This document shows positions 9,215-16,988 of a stretch of DNA of 20,196 bases, piece by piece. The DNA comes from CAZXFA01 sp964640085. Lineage in GTDB: Bacteria; Actinomycetota; UBA4738; HRBIN12. The stretch is taken from positions 1 through 20,196 of the forward strand of contig CAZXFA010000037.1 in NCBI GenBank assembly GCA_964640085.1, in the 5' to 3' direction. The stretch's first letter is position 1; every line of letters begins with the position of its first letter. A program made the translations under genes and the position numbers. The notes beneath the pieces were generated by a model. That model worked only from the letters and a program-made list of their open reading frames with translations. It ran no database searches and had not been told where the DNA came from.

Positions 9215-10519
9215 ATGTCCCACCACCCGAGGGAGCGGCGCCGGCCGCTCAGCCGTCGAGAGTTCCTCCGCCGCGCCGGAGCCACCGGGATCGCCCTCCC
9301 GAGCCTGGCCGCGATCCTCGCCGCCTGCGCGAGCGACGAGCCGACGGTGGGCGGTGGCACCACCGGCGGCGACGGTGCTACGGGCGCCACCGGCCCCACC
9401 GGCGGCGGGCTCCAGCTCGCCCGGCCGGACAACCCGGTCACCCTTCCGATCAGCGACGCGAACCCGCCGATCGCCGACGGCCTCTCGCCCGAGGCGGGGC
9501 CGCTGCGGATCTTCGGCTACAACGACTACATCTGGAAGAGGGTTCGCAACCAGTTCGCCGCCGAGTACGGCGTCGACATCGAGTACACGGTGTTCGACAC
9601 CCCCGAGGAGATGGTGGCCAAGCTCCAGTCCGGCGGCTCCGAGTTCGACCTGATCGTGAGCGTCACGCTCGAGAACGTGGGCAAGCTCGCGTTCGGCGAG
9701 CTGATCCAGCCGCTCAACAAGGGCTACATCCCGAACTTCTCCAGCGTCTGGGCGGTCTTCCAGGACCCCTACTACGACCAGGGTGCCCAGTACACGGTCC
9801 CCTACACCGTCTACACGACTGGGATCGGTTACCGGAACGACATCGTGCCCGACGACGTCGCCGCGATGGCCAACCCGTACGACATCCTGTGGGACGCGAA
9901 CCACGCCGCCGACGGGGTCCACCTGTTGAACGGGGCGCGCGACACGCTCTCGGCCGCGCTCCTCCGGATGGGGGCGGACGTGAACACCGACGACCCGGCG
10001 GTGCTCGACGAGGCGAAGCAGATGCTGCTCGACGGGGTGGCGACGATGAACTGGAAGTTCGACCACGTCGACTACAACGAGCTCGGGACCTTCGCCGTGC
10101 ACCAGACGTGGTCCGGACAGGTCGTCTACTACCAGTACTACCTTCCCGAGGGTCTGCCGATCGACGTCTTCAGCTACGCCTGGCCGCCGAAGGGCTCGGC
10201 CGGCGCGAACGGGATCATCACCAACGACATGTTCGCGATCCCCAAGGGCGCGCAGAACCCCGTCCTCGCGCACGCGATGATCGACTGGCTCTCCGACCCG
10301 GGCAACGCGCTGCTGAACTACTCCTACGAGGGCTTCCAGCCGCCGATCGAGGGCGTCACGGCGGACTCGATCCTGGCCGACGGCCTGGTGCCCGAGAACC
10401 TCGCGAACGTGCTGATCGACGAGACGGACTTCGCGCTCGGGGTCCAGCAGCTCGAGCTGGCGCCGGAGACCAACCAGCTCTGGCAGCAGATCTACCAGGA
10501 GGTCACCGGCGGGGCGTAG
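9215..10519 (+). CDS. potD: Spermidine/putrescine-type ABC transporter substrate-binding lipoprotein (PotD-like)
   Basis: The 434-residue extracytoplasmic binding protein captures substrate for the permeases encoded next. The N-terminus has a twin-arginine signal (S-R14-R15-E-F-L-R-R-A-G) followed by a hydrophobic stretch and a lipobox L-A-A-C38, so a Tat-exported, lipid-anchored protein is predicted. A Gly/Thr/Ala linker to about residue 65 precedes the mature domain. That domain starts with L-R-I-F-G-Y-N-D-Y-I, then M-V-A-K-L-Q-S-G-G-S-E-F-D-L-I-V and V-P-Y-T-V-Y-T-T-G-I-G-Y, typical of the PotD/PotF family. Polyamine specificity is inferred from family only. The Shine-Dalgarno sequence GGGAG lies eight bases before the ATG. 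Confidence 0.88.
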   Translation: MSHHPRERRRPLSRREFLRRAGATGIALPSLAAILAACASDEPTVGGGTTGGDGATGATGPTGGGLQLARPDNPVTLPISDANPPIADGLSPEAGPLRIFGYNDYIWKRVRNQFAAEYGVDIEYTVFDTPEEMVAKLQSGGSEFDLIVSVTLENVGKLAFGELIQPLNKGYIPNFSSVWAVFQDPYYDQGAQYTVPYTVYTTGIGYRNDIVPDDVAAMANPYDILWDANHAADGVHLLNGARDTLSAALLRMGADVNTDDPAVLDEAKQMLLDGVATMNWKFDHVDYNELGTFAVHQTWSGQVVYYQYYLPEGLPIDVFSYAWPPKGSAGANGIITNDMFAIPKGAQNPVLAHAMIDWLSDPGNALLNYSYEGFQPPIEGVTADSILADGLVPENLANVLIDETDFALGVQQLELAPETNQLWQQIYQEVTGGA

Positions 10520-10539
10520 GCCCCGTCCGGACGGCGCCG

Positions 10540-11463
10540 GTGCCGGCAGGAGCGGGCTCGGGGACCCGCGGGGCCTGGTTCCCCCGGTGGTTCTGGCCCG
10601 CGTTCGCCACGCCGGCCACCCTGTGGCTGATCGGCCTGTTCCTGCTCCCCTTCTTCGTGATCGTCTCGATCGCGTTCGGGGACCTGGACCCGATCTTCCT
10701 GACCCCCTCCCCCGTCTACAACCCGCTCCGATGGGACGCCGCGGCGTTCACGCGGTTGGTCGGCGACCTCACGACGGCCGGCTCGATCTACCAGGCGGCG
10801 TTCCTCCGGACGTTGCTGTACGTGGCCGTCTCGACGGCCGCGTGCCTGGCGATCGGCTACCCGGTCGCCTACTTCCTGGCGCGGCACGCCGGGCGGTGGC
10901 GGACGCCGCTCCTCGTGCTGTTCATCGCGCCCTTCTGGATCAGCTACATGATGCGGATGCTGGCCTGGATCAACCTCCTGCGCCCGGAGGGGCTCGTGAA
11001 CCGCGGGCTCCAGACCCTGGGCCTGGCCGACGCCCCGGTGGCCTGGCTCGCGGGCAAGCCGATCACCGTGATCCTGGGGCTCACCTACGGCTACATCCCG
11101 TACATGATCCTGCCGCTGTTCGGCTCGCTCGACCGGATCGACCGATGGACGCTCGAGGCCTCCCGGGATCTCGGGGCGGGACAGGTCTCCACGTTCCTGC
11201 GCGTCACGCTCCCGCTCTCGCGGCAGGCGATCCTGGCCGGGATGGTGATCGTCACCCTCCCGATGTTCGGCGACTACTTCACGCAGACGCTCCTGGCGGG
11301 CACCCGCAACACCTCGATGATCGGGAACCTGATCGTGAGCTCGGTCCAGTCCTCGCTGGTCCAGACCGGCGCCTCGCTGGTCCTGATCCTGCTGATCCTG
11401 CTGATCGGCCCGATGCTCTACTACCTGCGCGCGACCGCGCACACCGCGGAGATCGGCGGATGA
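10540..11463 (+). CDS. potB: ABC transporter permease, PotB-like
   Basis: The inner-membrane permease has 307 residues from GTG 10540, which is 20 bases after the binding-protein stop. No strong Shine-Dalgarno sequence is seen, and the frame is open upstream, so the start is uncertain. Six membrane segments can be read, beginning with L-W-L-I-G-L-F-L-L-P-F-F-V-I-V. The cytoplasmic EAA loop (E-A-S-R-D-L-G-A-G-Q-V-S-T-F-L-R-V-T-L-P-L) that contacts the ATPase is well preserved. It overlaps the next permease gene as ATGA. The pair forms the heterodimeric channel of a polyamine-type importer. Confidence 0.88.
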   Translation: MPAGAGSGTRGAWFPRWFWPAFATPATLWLIGLFLLPFFVIVSIAFGDLDPIFLTPSPVYNPLRWDAAAFTRLVGDLTTAGSIYQAAFLRTLLYVAVSTAACLAIGYPVAYFLARHAGRWRTPLLVLFIAPFWISYMMRMLAWINLLRPEGLVNRGLQTLGLADAPVAWLAGKPITVILGLTYGYIPYMILPLFGSLDRIDRWTLEASRDLGAGQVSTFLRVTLPLSRQAILAGMVIVTLPMFGDYFTQTLLAGTRNTSMIGNLIVSSVQSSLVQTGASLVLILLILLIGPMLYYLRATAHTAEIGG

Positions 11464-12323
11464 GGCGCGCGGCGAGGTGGCTCGCCAACCCGTGGGCGAA
11501 GGCCCGGTTCCTGTGGCTGGTCGCGATGGTCTACCTCGGGTGGACGCTGCTCCCGGTGGTGATCGCGGTGCTGTTCTCGTTCAACGGCGGCCGCTCGCTC
11601 ACCGCCTGGCAGGGGTTCTCGACGCAGTGGTACGTGGGGAACGTGAGCTCGGTGTGGGAGGACCCGGTCCTGCGCTCGGCGCTGGCCCAGAGCTTCAAGC
11701 TGGCCGGGCTCACGGTCCTGGTCGCGGTTCCGCTGGGCGTGGCGTTCGCGCTGGCGCTGGACCGATGGCGAGGGCGCGGGGCGGGGAGCGCGAACTTCCT
11801 GATGATGTTCTCCTTCGTCACGCCGGAGGTCGCGATCGGCGTGGCCCTGTTCCTGTTCTTCACCCAGCTGGTGGACCGGATCGGCCCGGGGTTCGCCGCG
11901 CAGGTCGGCGGCCTGTCGATGTACATGATGGCCTATCCGGTGATCGTGGTCCGGGCCCGCCTGTTGTCGATCGGCAAGGAGTACGAAGAGGCGGCGATGG
12001 ACCTCGGCGCCTCCCCGATCGGGGCACTGCGGCGGGTCCTGCTCCCGCTGCTCGCGCCGGCGATCCTGGCGAGCGTCGCGATCGTCTTCGCCGCCAGCAT
12101 CGACAACTTCGTGATCAGCCAGCAGCTGTCGAAGGACGCCTCGACCCAGACGATCCCGATCCTGATCTACAGCGCGGCCCGGACCGGCCCGCTCCCCTCC
12201 TTGAACGCGCTCGCGAGCATCACGCTGTTCACCTCCACGATCCTGATCGGCATCACGGTGCTCGTCTACCGGCGGCTGACGCGCGGCGAGCGCCGAGCCC
12301 GCCTCGCGATCCCGGTCGCCTGA
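11460..12323 (+). CDS. potC: ABC transporter permease, PotC-like
   Basis: The second permease has 287 residues and six predicted membrane segments (the first is L-W-L-V-A-M-V-Y-L-G-W-T-L-L). The EAA loop reads E-E-A-A-M-D-L-G-A-S-P-I-G-A-L-R-R-V-L-L-P. The ATG start overlaps the PotB-like stop (ATGA), showing translational coupling. The operon ends here: the next gene is on the opposite strand and begins its stop codon three bases later. No ATP-binding subunit follows, so the transporter must use an ATPase encoded elsewhere or shared with another system. Confidence 0.9.
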   Translation: MRRAARWLANPWAKARFLWLVAMVYLGWTLLPVVIAVLFSFNGGRSLTAWQGFSTQWYVGNVSSVWEDPVLRSALAQSFKLAGLTVLVAVPLGVAFALALDRWRGRGAGSANFLMMFSFVTPEVAIGVALFLFFTQLVDRIGPGFAAQVGGLSMYMMAYPVIVVRARLLSIGKEYEEAAMDLGASPIGALRRVLLPLLAPAILASVAIVFAASIDNFVISQQLSKDASTQTIPILIYSAARTGPLPSLNALASITLFTSTILIGITVLVYRRLTRGERRARLAIPVA

Positions 12324-12326
12324 GGA

Positions 12327-13556
12327 TCAGGACTCGCAGCGGCGGGTGAACCCGCCCTCCGCGCCGGGCAGGCACGTGTCGGAGCCCGGACCGCCGTCGA
12401 GGCCGTCGTAGCCGGGGCCGCCATCCAGGACGTCGCTCCCGCCCTGGCCGTGGAGCAGGTCGCCGCCGAGCTCGCCCTCGAGCGCGTCGGCGCCCGGGCC
12501 GCCGAGGACCAGGTCCTCGCCGAGACCAGCGCGGACGGTGTCGTTCCCGCCGCGGGCGCAGATCACGTCGTTGCCGTCGGTCCCCGTGAGCAGGTCCGGC
12601 CCGGTCGTCCCCCGGATCGTGCAGGTCGGCCGCGGCTGCCAGTCCGGCGACAGATCCACCGCTGGATGATCGGTCAGCCGCAGGAGGCCGGAGCCGTCGG
12701 GGTTCATCGCCCACACGTCCACGTTGCCCTGCCCCACCTGGAAGGCGACGAACGCGATCCGGGTCCCGTCGGGGGACCAGGAGGGGTCGAACTCCTGGAA
12801 CGACGTGCTGTCCGTGAGGTTCGACGCGAGGCCCGTCCCGACGTCGACCGAGACGATGTCGGAGGTCCCGTTCGCGCAGCAGCGCTCGGCGACGATCCGC
12901 GTGCCGTCGGGCGACCACGAGGGGTTCCCGTCGATGTAGGCCGTGGTCGTCAGGCGCCGCACCCCGCTCCCGTCGGCGTTCATCACGTACAGGGCGGGGA
13001 ACCCGCCGTCCCGGTCGGAGACGAACGCGATCCTGGTCCCGTCCGGCGACCATGTGGGCGAGCGGTCCGCCCGGCCGCGCAGCTGGGTCGTCAGCTGGGT
13101 CGGCGCGCCCCCGTCGGCGCCCACGACGAAGATCCGGAACGGGCCACGCGCGCTCGTGCGAGCCGCGTAGGCGATCCGCGTCCCGTTCGGGGACCAGGCG
13201 GGGTCGCGCTCCGGCACCGGGGTCCGGGTGAGCCGCGTGCGCCCGCGCCCGTTCGCGTTCATCGCGAACAGGTCGGGGCGACCCCCCGGGCGCTGTCGCC
13301 GGGCGAACGCGATCCGCGAGCCATCGGGCGACCACGCCGGCTGCGCGTCGACGGCTCCGGAGGCCGCGGTCAGGTTCGTCGGGTCGGCCCCCGTTGCCTG
13401 CATCGAGAACACGTCGGGTGCACCGCTGCGGTCCGAGCGGAAGGCGAGGAGCCCGGCCTCAGAGGGCCAGGCCGAGGTGGCGGCGCTCGCCCCGGGCGCG
13501 GCGAGGCCGAAGAGCGCGAGGGCGACGGCGACGAGGACGAGGGTGGTGGAACGCAC
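12327..13556 (-). CDS. Secreted TolB-like beta-propeller fused to RTX calcium-binding repeats
   Basis: The 409-residue protein starts at GTG with the Shine-Dalgarno sequence GAGGGAG. It has a Sec signal peptide (T-T-L-V-L-V-A-V-A-L-A-L-F-G-L-A, cleavage likely after A-S-A near residue 25). About 35-310 holds roughly six PD40/TolB-type blades, five with the signature P-x-W-S-P-D/N-G-T/S-R-I plus a final P-D-W-Q-P. After a Cys-containing linker, residues about 315-390 are RTX nonapeptides (G-G-x-G-x-D-x-L). The C-terminus D-T-C...R-R-C-E-S has two Cys that may close with a disulfide. A secreted calcium-stabilised protein is inferred; a substrate or partner is not evident, and it should not be taken as the Tol-Pal TolB. 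It converges tightly with the PotC-like gene. Confidence 0.85.
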   Translation of the reverse strand: MRSTTLVLVAVALALFGLAAPGASAATSAWPSEAGLLAFRSDRSGAPDVFSMQATGADPTNLTAASGAVDAQPAWSPDGSRIAFARRQRPGGRPDLFAMNANGRGRTRLTRTPVPERDPAWSPNGTRIAYAARTSARGPFRIFVVGADGGAPTQLTTQLRGRADRSPTWSPDGTRIAFVSDRDGGFPALYVMNADGSGVRRLTTTAYIDGNPSWSPDGTRIVAERCCANGTSDIVSVDVGTGLASNLTDSTSFQEFDPSWSPDGTRIAFVAFQVGQGNVDVWAMNPDGSGLLRLTDHPAVDLSPDWQPRPTCTIRGTTGPDLLTGTDGNDVICARGGNDTVRAGLGEDLVLGGPGADALEGELGGDLLHGQGGSDVLDGGPGYDGLDGGPGSDTCLPGAEGGFTRRCES

Positions 13557-13570
13557 GGGCTCCCTCTCGG

Positions 13571-13595
13571 TATGGTGTCCGGTCGATGCAACCTA
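13571..13595. promoter_or_regulatory. Overlapping divergent promoters between the propeller-RTX gene and the glycosidase gene
   Basis: Only 29 bases separate the two starts. On the plus strand TATGGT (13571-13576) ends nine bases before ATG 13586, implying a near-leaderless transcript. On the minus strand TAGGTT (13595-13590) would start transcription near 13582, with a leader of about 25 bases that includes the Shine-Dalgarno sequence. The minus -10 therefore lies inside the plus-strand coding sequence, and the two polymerases would compete for the same DNA. Confidence 0.4.
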
Positions 13596-14761
13596 CCATC
13601 CGCCGCCCGCTCCTCGCGATGGTCGCGCTCTCCCTGCTGATCGGGTTGGTCGTCGGCCTGCCCACCGGCGAGAGCGACGCCCGGGGGCGACGCAGGATCG
13701 TGAAGACGCGCAAGATCGCCCCCGGCCTCCTGTTCACGAAGATCGTCGAGAAGAAGATCCCCCGGCGGACCTTCGTCCTGAAGATCGATCCCTCGCGGGC
13801 CCTGACCGTGGACGTGGCGCTCGCCGCGAACCAGCTCCCGGCCCGCCGACCCACCAGCCTGATCGCCAAGCGCGAGGGCGCGCTCGTCGCGGTGAACGGC
13901 GACTTCAGCGTCCCGGGGGTCGGGCGTCCGGTGCACGCCTTCGCCCAGGACGGTCATCTGGTCCAGACGGCCGACCAGCAGGGTCCGCTGTTCGCGCTCC
14001 GCGTGGACGAGCAGGGCGTGTACGTCGGCAAGCCGGAGCTCCGGGTCGCCGTCACCGACCGGGCAGACGGACGCACGTGGGTGCTGGACGGCTGGAACCA
14101 GGGGCCGCCGGCGCCCGGCGAGATCGTCGGCTTCTCCCCGCTCGGCGGCACGCTGGAGCTGCCACCCGAGTACTCGTGCTCGGTCCGCCTCCTGCCGGAC
14201 GGCGAGCGTCGGCTGGCGAAGGCGGGGGTGGTGGCCGATCACGTCGTGGACGCGGTGGGATGCTCGGCCGAACCGATGACCCGGGACGGCGGCGTGGTGC
14301 TCTCGGCGACGCCGGCCACCGACGAGGCGATCGAGCTGCTCTCGCTCGCTCCGGGCACCCGGATGCGCGTGCGCTGGTCGATCGGGTGGGAGGACGTCTA
14401 CGACGCCGTCGGCGGCATGCCCGTGCTGGTGCAGGACGGGCAGATCGTGGCGCCGAGCTGCTCGACGTCGTTCTGCCGCCGGAACCCACGGACGGCGATC
14501 GGATGGACCGCCAAGGGTCGGATCCTGCTGGTGGTCGTCGACGGACGCCGGCCGAAGCGTTGGTCCGTGGGCGCCTCGCTACGCCAGATGGCCAGGATCA
14601 TGCGCGACCTCGGCGCCGTGCAGGCGCTCAACCTGGACGGCGGCGGCTCGAGCACGATGGTCGTACGGGACGAGGTGGTGAACCGACCCTCGGACGATTC
14701 GGAGCGACGGGTGACGACGGCGGTCGTGGTGCTGCCCGGTCCGGATCCCGGCGAGGCGTAG
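13586..14761 (+). CDS. Phosphodiester glycosidase (NAGPA) domain protein, exported or membrane-anchored
   Basis: The 391-residue protein begins with an Arg-bearing n-region and a hydrophobic stretch (L-L-A-M-V-A-L-S-L-L-I-G-L-V-V-G-L, about 9-25), a signal peptide or anchor. The rest matches the NAGPA/DUF2233 family, named for the human lysosomal uncovering enzyme: A-V-N-G-D-F at 102-107, a long middle region, and the hallmark N-L-D-G-G-G-S-S-T-M-V-V around Asp351, followed by V-V-N-R-P-S-D and a closing R-V-T-T-A-V-V-V-L. Bacterial members are thought to act on extracellular glycan phosphodiesters; the substrate here is unknown. The usual N-G-D/G-F-F motif reads N-G-D-F-S. The ATG has no strong Shine-Dalgarno sequence but sits just after a -10 box. 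Confidence 0.85.
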   Translation: MQPTIRRPLLAMVALSLLIGLVVGLPTGESDARGRRRIVKTRKIAPGLLFTKIVEKKIPRRTFVLKIDPSRALTVDVALAANQLPARRPTSLIAKREGALVAVNGDFSVPGVGRPVHAFAQDGHLVQTADQQGPLFALRVDEQGVYVGKPELRVAVTDRADGRTWVLDGWNQGPPAPGEIVGFSPLGGTLELPPEYSCSVRLLPDGERRLAKAGVVADHVVDAVGCSAEPMTRDGGVVLSATPATDEAIELLSLAPGTRMRVRWSIGWEDVYDAVGGMPVLVQDGQIVAPSCSTSFCRRNPRTAIGWTAKGRILLVVVDGRRPKRWSVGASLRQMARIMRDLGAVQALNLDGGGSSTMVVRDEVVNRPSDDSERRVTTAVVVLPGPDPGEA

Positions 14762-14781
14762 TCCGGACGATCCGGCGGCCC

Positions 14782-14787
14782 GATAAT
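14782..14787 (+). promoter_or_regulatory. -10 box (GATAAT) for a leaderless NERD-protein transcript
   Basis: GATAAT is one base from the consensus TATAAT and ends six bases before the GTG at 14794, so transcription would begin at or next to the start codon. No Shine-Dalgarno sequence is present in the 32-base intergenic space. No clear -35 is seen. Confidence 0.5.
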
Positions 14788-14793
14788 AGGTAC

Positions 14794-15495
14794 GTGCCGA
14801 AGCCCGCCGAGTTCCTGAGGTCGCAGCTGCGCCTGCGGGTCGCCGTCTTCGCGGCCACGATCGCGGTCGCGGCCGTTCTCGCCCTGATGGGCGTGCGGTG
14901 GTGGCCCGCCTCCTTCCTGGCGCTGGGGCTCCTGTTCATCCTCGAGCGTCATGCAGGGAAGGGCCGGGTCCTCGATCCCGGGCGCCTCCGAAGGGGGATC
15001 CTCGGTGAGGAGGCGGTCGCGGACGTCCTGACCGCGCTGCCGTCCTCGTATCGGGTCCTGCATGGCGTGTGGACCGGCCACGGGGACGTCGATCACGTCG
15101 TCATCGGCCCCACGGGCGTGTTCGCGCTCGAGACGAAGGCCTGGGAGGGCACGTTCTACCGCAGCCGCGGGCAGCTCTACTGGAACGGGAAGCCGGCCGA
15201 GCACGTGTTGCGACAGGCACGGGGCGCCGCGGGGCAGGTCCGCCAACTCCTCCTAGAGGCCGGCATCGACGAGTGGGTCGAGGCCGTCGTCGTCGCCGCG
15301 CGCGCCTCCGTCTCGCGCTCCCCCGCGCGCTTCCGGCAGGCCCACGTCGTCTCGATCGAGCACGTCGTGGGCTTCGTCACGGACCGGCCCTCCTCGCTCA
15401 GCAGCTCGACGGTCCTGCGGGCGACGGCGACCCTGGCGCGGGCGGGGGAGGAGGACCGCTCGGCCGACCATGGCGGCACCTCCTCGGCGCCCTGA
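14794..15495 (+). CDS. Membrane-anchored NERD-domain protein (nuclease-related)
   Basis: The 233-residue protein has two adjacent N-terminal membrane segments (about 15-33 and 37-51). A cytoplasmic NERD domain follows: G-I-L-G-E-E-A-V-A-D-V-L (68-79), G-D-V-D100-H-V-V-I-G-P-T-G-V-F, and A-L-E113-T-K115. The Asp and the Glu-x-Lys correspond to the conserved PD-(D/E)xK-like residues of the family, so a nuclease fold with retained candidate catalytic residues is seen. Activity in NERD proteins is generally unproven. The tail after about residue 205 is low-complexity Ala/Ser/Asp-rich. The GTG start is chosen because it gives the membrane segments an N-terminus and follows a good -10 box. Confidence 0.85.
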   Translation: MPKPAEFLRSQLRLRVAVFAATIAVAAVLALMGVRWWPASFLALGLLFILERHAGKGRVLDPGRLRRGILGEEAVADVLTALPSSYRVLHGVWTGHGDVDHVVIGPTGVFALETKAWEGTFYRSRGQLYWNGKPAEHVLRQARGAAGQVRQLLLEAGIDEWVEAVVVAARASVSRSPARFRQAHVVSIEHVVGFVTDRPSSLSSSTVLRATATLARAGEEDRSADHGGTSSAP

Positions 15496-15618
15496 CGCGC
15501 GGACGAGGCGACACGTCGAGGCGTTCCACGAGCGGGAAAGACGGAGGTTCGCCGATGGCCTCAAGCAGCGGTGGTTCCCGACCGATGACCCTTGGGTATG
15601 GAACAGCTGGAGCTCGAC

Positions 15619-16137
15619 ATGCCCGTCCCCGCGGTCGCTGAATCGGACCGAAGCCGGTTCCCCTGTCCGTCGTGTGGCTCGCTGCTGCGAGTGGGCGCGA
15701 TCCTCTGCCCCTACTGCGACGCCGACCTGTGGAAGCTGTCACACGGCGATCCCGAGCCCACTGCGGAGACGACCGCGCGGCCGATGGGAGACGGATCGCC
15801 CCCCGCTTCCATCTCCGGAGGACGGCGGCCTGCCCAACTCCCTCTCGTCATCGCCGCGACCGCGCTGGGGGCGAGGATCCTCGTGTCCGTCATGGCGGGA
15901 CGGGCACCGGGCTCGTCGTCGCTCCTGACGCTATCGGCCTGGGGAACGACGCTGCTGGCGGTCCTCGCGGTCTTCTGGGCGCGGCGGGCCGAGCGCCGTA
16001 TCGACGGAGCACGGGACGAGCGAGGGCTGACGATGGCGCGGTACGGGCTCGTCCTTGGCATGGCCACCATCGCGTACTCGGTGTCTTCGTTCGTCACCTC
16101 GTCGATCGACCTGGTGGTGGGCGAGCTCCAGGTCTAG
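15619..16137 (+). CDS. Zinc-ribbon membrane protein of unknown function
   Basis: The protein is 172 residues from ATG 15619, chosen because GGAG lies six bases upstream; an in-frame ATG at 15598 or TTG at 15592 would add seven or nine residues. Residues 16-33 form a zinc ribbon (C-P-S-C...C-P-Y-C), followed by a polar Pro/Thr linker. Three probable membrane segments follow: L-P-L-V-I-A-A-T-A-L-G-A, L-T-L-S-A-W-G-T-T-L-L-A-V-L-A-V-F-W, and Y-G-L-V-L-G-M-A-T-I-A-Y-S-V. An Arg-rich loop (A-R-R-A-E-R-R-I-D-G-A-R-D-E-R-G) separates the last two, a layout similar to DUF4190-type small membrane proteins. Four bases separate its stop from the stop of the convergent next gene. Function is not recognised. 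Confidence 0.7.
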   Translation: MPVPAVAESDRSRFPCPSCGSLLRVGAILCPYCDADLWKLSHGDPEPTAETTARPMGDGSPPASISGGRRPAQLPLVIAATALGARILVSVMAGRAPGSSSLLTLSAWGTTLLAVLAVFWARRAERRIDGARDERGLTMARYGLVLGMATIAYSVSSFVTSSIDLVVGELQV

Positions 16138-16141
16138 CCAC

Positions 16142-16846
16142 CTAGGCGGCGGCAGCCAGCCCCGAGTAGTTGCTCCGTGCGCGCTCCTTGTAGAGCGCGT
16201 ACGCCTCGTCCGACTGGAGGAAGGCCGGCACGTATCCGCCGAAGATCCTCGCGTACGTCGCAGCCTCGGCCTCCCGGGCGGCGGTGATCGTCCAGCCGGC
16301 CTGCGCGCGGAGCTGCTCGAGCAGGCCCGCGGGGATCACCTCGGTCGAGCCGAACAGGCCCGACCCCAGCGGGTGCCCGAGGATCACGCCGGTCGACAGG
16401 TCGGCCACCGCCTCACCCTCGTGCACGACGGCCGCGCGTCGCGGGTCGAAGAACGGGTTACGCACGATCCCGAACCGGTCGAACGCGGTCTGCGCGAGCA
16501 CCAGCTGCCGCGGCGTGCGCACCCCCGTCTCGACCGACAGGATCTGCCTCTCGTCGTCGGATAGCTCGAGCCCCGCCGCCTCGAGCTCACGGACGAGCTC
16601 GGCTCGGTCGAGCAGCGAGGGGTCCGTGGCCACCGCGGCGGGATCGCCGGGCGTCGTCGTGTCCGTCTCAACCTGCGCGATGACCGCCCGGGTCACCGGC
16701 GCGGTGGACGCCAGCGTCACCGACCGGCCAGGCGGGGCGACGGCGTGGGCCGCGGGCAACCCCACGACGATCGCGGACCCCGCGAGCAGGAGCATCGCGC
16801 CGGCAACCGGCGCGACGACGAAGCGAACAGCAGCGCGGGCCTTCAT
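16142..16846 (-). CDS. Secreted protein of unknown function
   Basis: The 234-residue protein starts at the ATG preceded by GGAAGGAG seven bases upstream; an in-frame GTG ten codons further up is less well supported. The N-terminus is a classical Sec signal peptide (M-K-A-R, then a hydrophobic core V-V-A-P-V-A-G-A-M-L-L-L-A-G) with a likely cut after A-H-A at residue 35. The mature part begins with a Thr/Pro/Ala-rich linker, then an Asp/Glu/Leu-rich helical region with short motifs N-P-F-F-D-P-R-R-A-A-V-V-H-E-G and A-D-L-S-T-G-V-I-L-G-H-P-L-G. It contains no Cys in the mature part and no membrane segment. No family is recognised. Confidence 0.78.
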   Translation of the reverse strand: MKARAAVRFVVAPVAGAMLLLAGSAIVVGLPAAHAVAPPGRSVTLASTAPVTRAVIAQVETDTTTPGDPAAVATDPSLLDRAELVRELEAAGLELSDDERQILSVETGVRTPRQLVLAQTAFDRFGIVRNPFFDPRRAAVVHEGEAVADLSTGVILGHPLGSGLFGSTEVIPAGLLEQLRAQAGWTITAAREAEAATYARIFGGYVPAFLQSDEAYALYKERARSNYSGLAAAA

Positions 16847-16988
16847 GGTTCCGCTCCTTCCCCTCGGGTTCAGCACCTCATCCTTCCCGAGGTGCCTGAG
16901 AACCCCCTGAGAGCCGCGTTACGTCCTGAAGAGCACGCCGAGGCACGTGGCCGTGCCCGGCCGCCTCGTCCGCCTCGATGGCCGGAAG

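Noticed and set aside
8294..10273. Minus-strand open frame of 659 codons across the cyclophilin and binding-protein genes
   Set aside because: It crosses two well-supported plus-strand genes and their promoters and has no recognisable motif.
13394..13585. Longer start for the phosphodiester glycosidase gene
   Set aside because: The upstream in-frame sequence is antisense to the propeller-RTX gene; ATG 13586 begins a proper signal peptide next to a -10 box.
15470..15928. Plus-strand open frame starting M-A-A-P-P-R-R-P-D-A before the zinc-ribbon protein
   Set aside because: Its first 45 residues look protein-like, but most of it is a shadow of the zinc-ribbon gene, with no supporting start signal and no stop before the overlap. 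A short lost gene remnant at 15470-15600 cannot be excluded.
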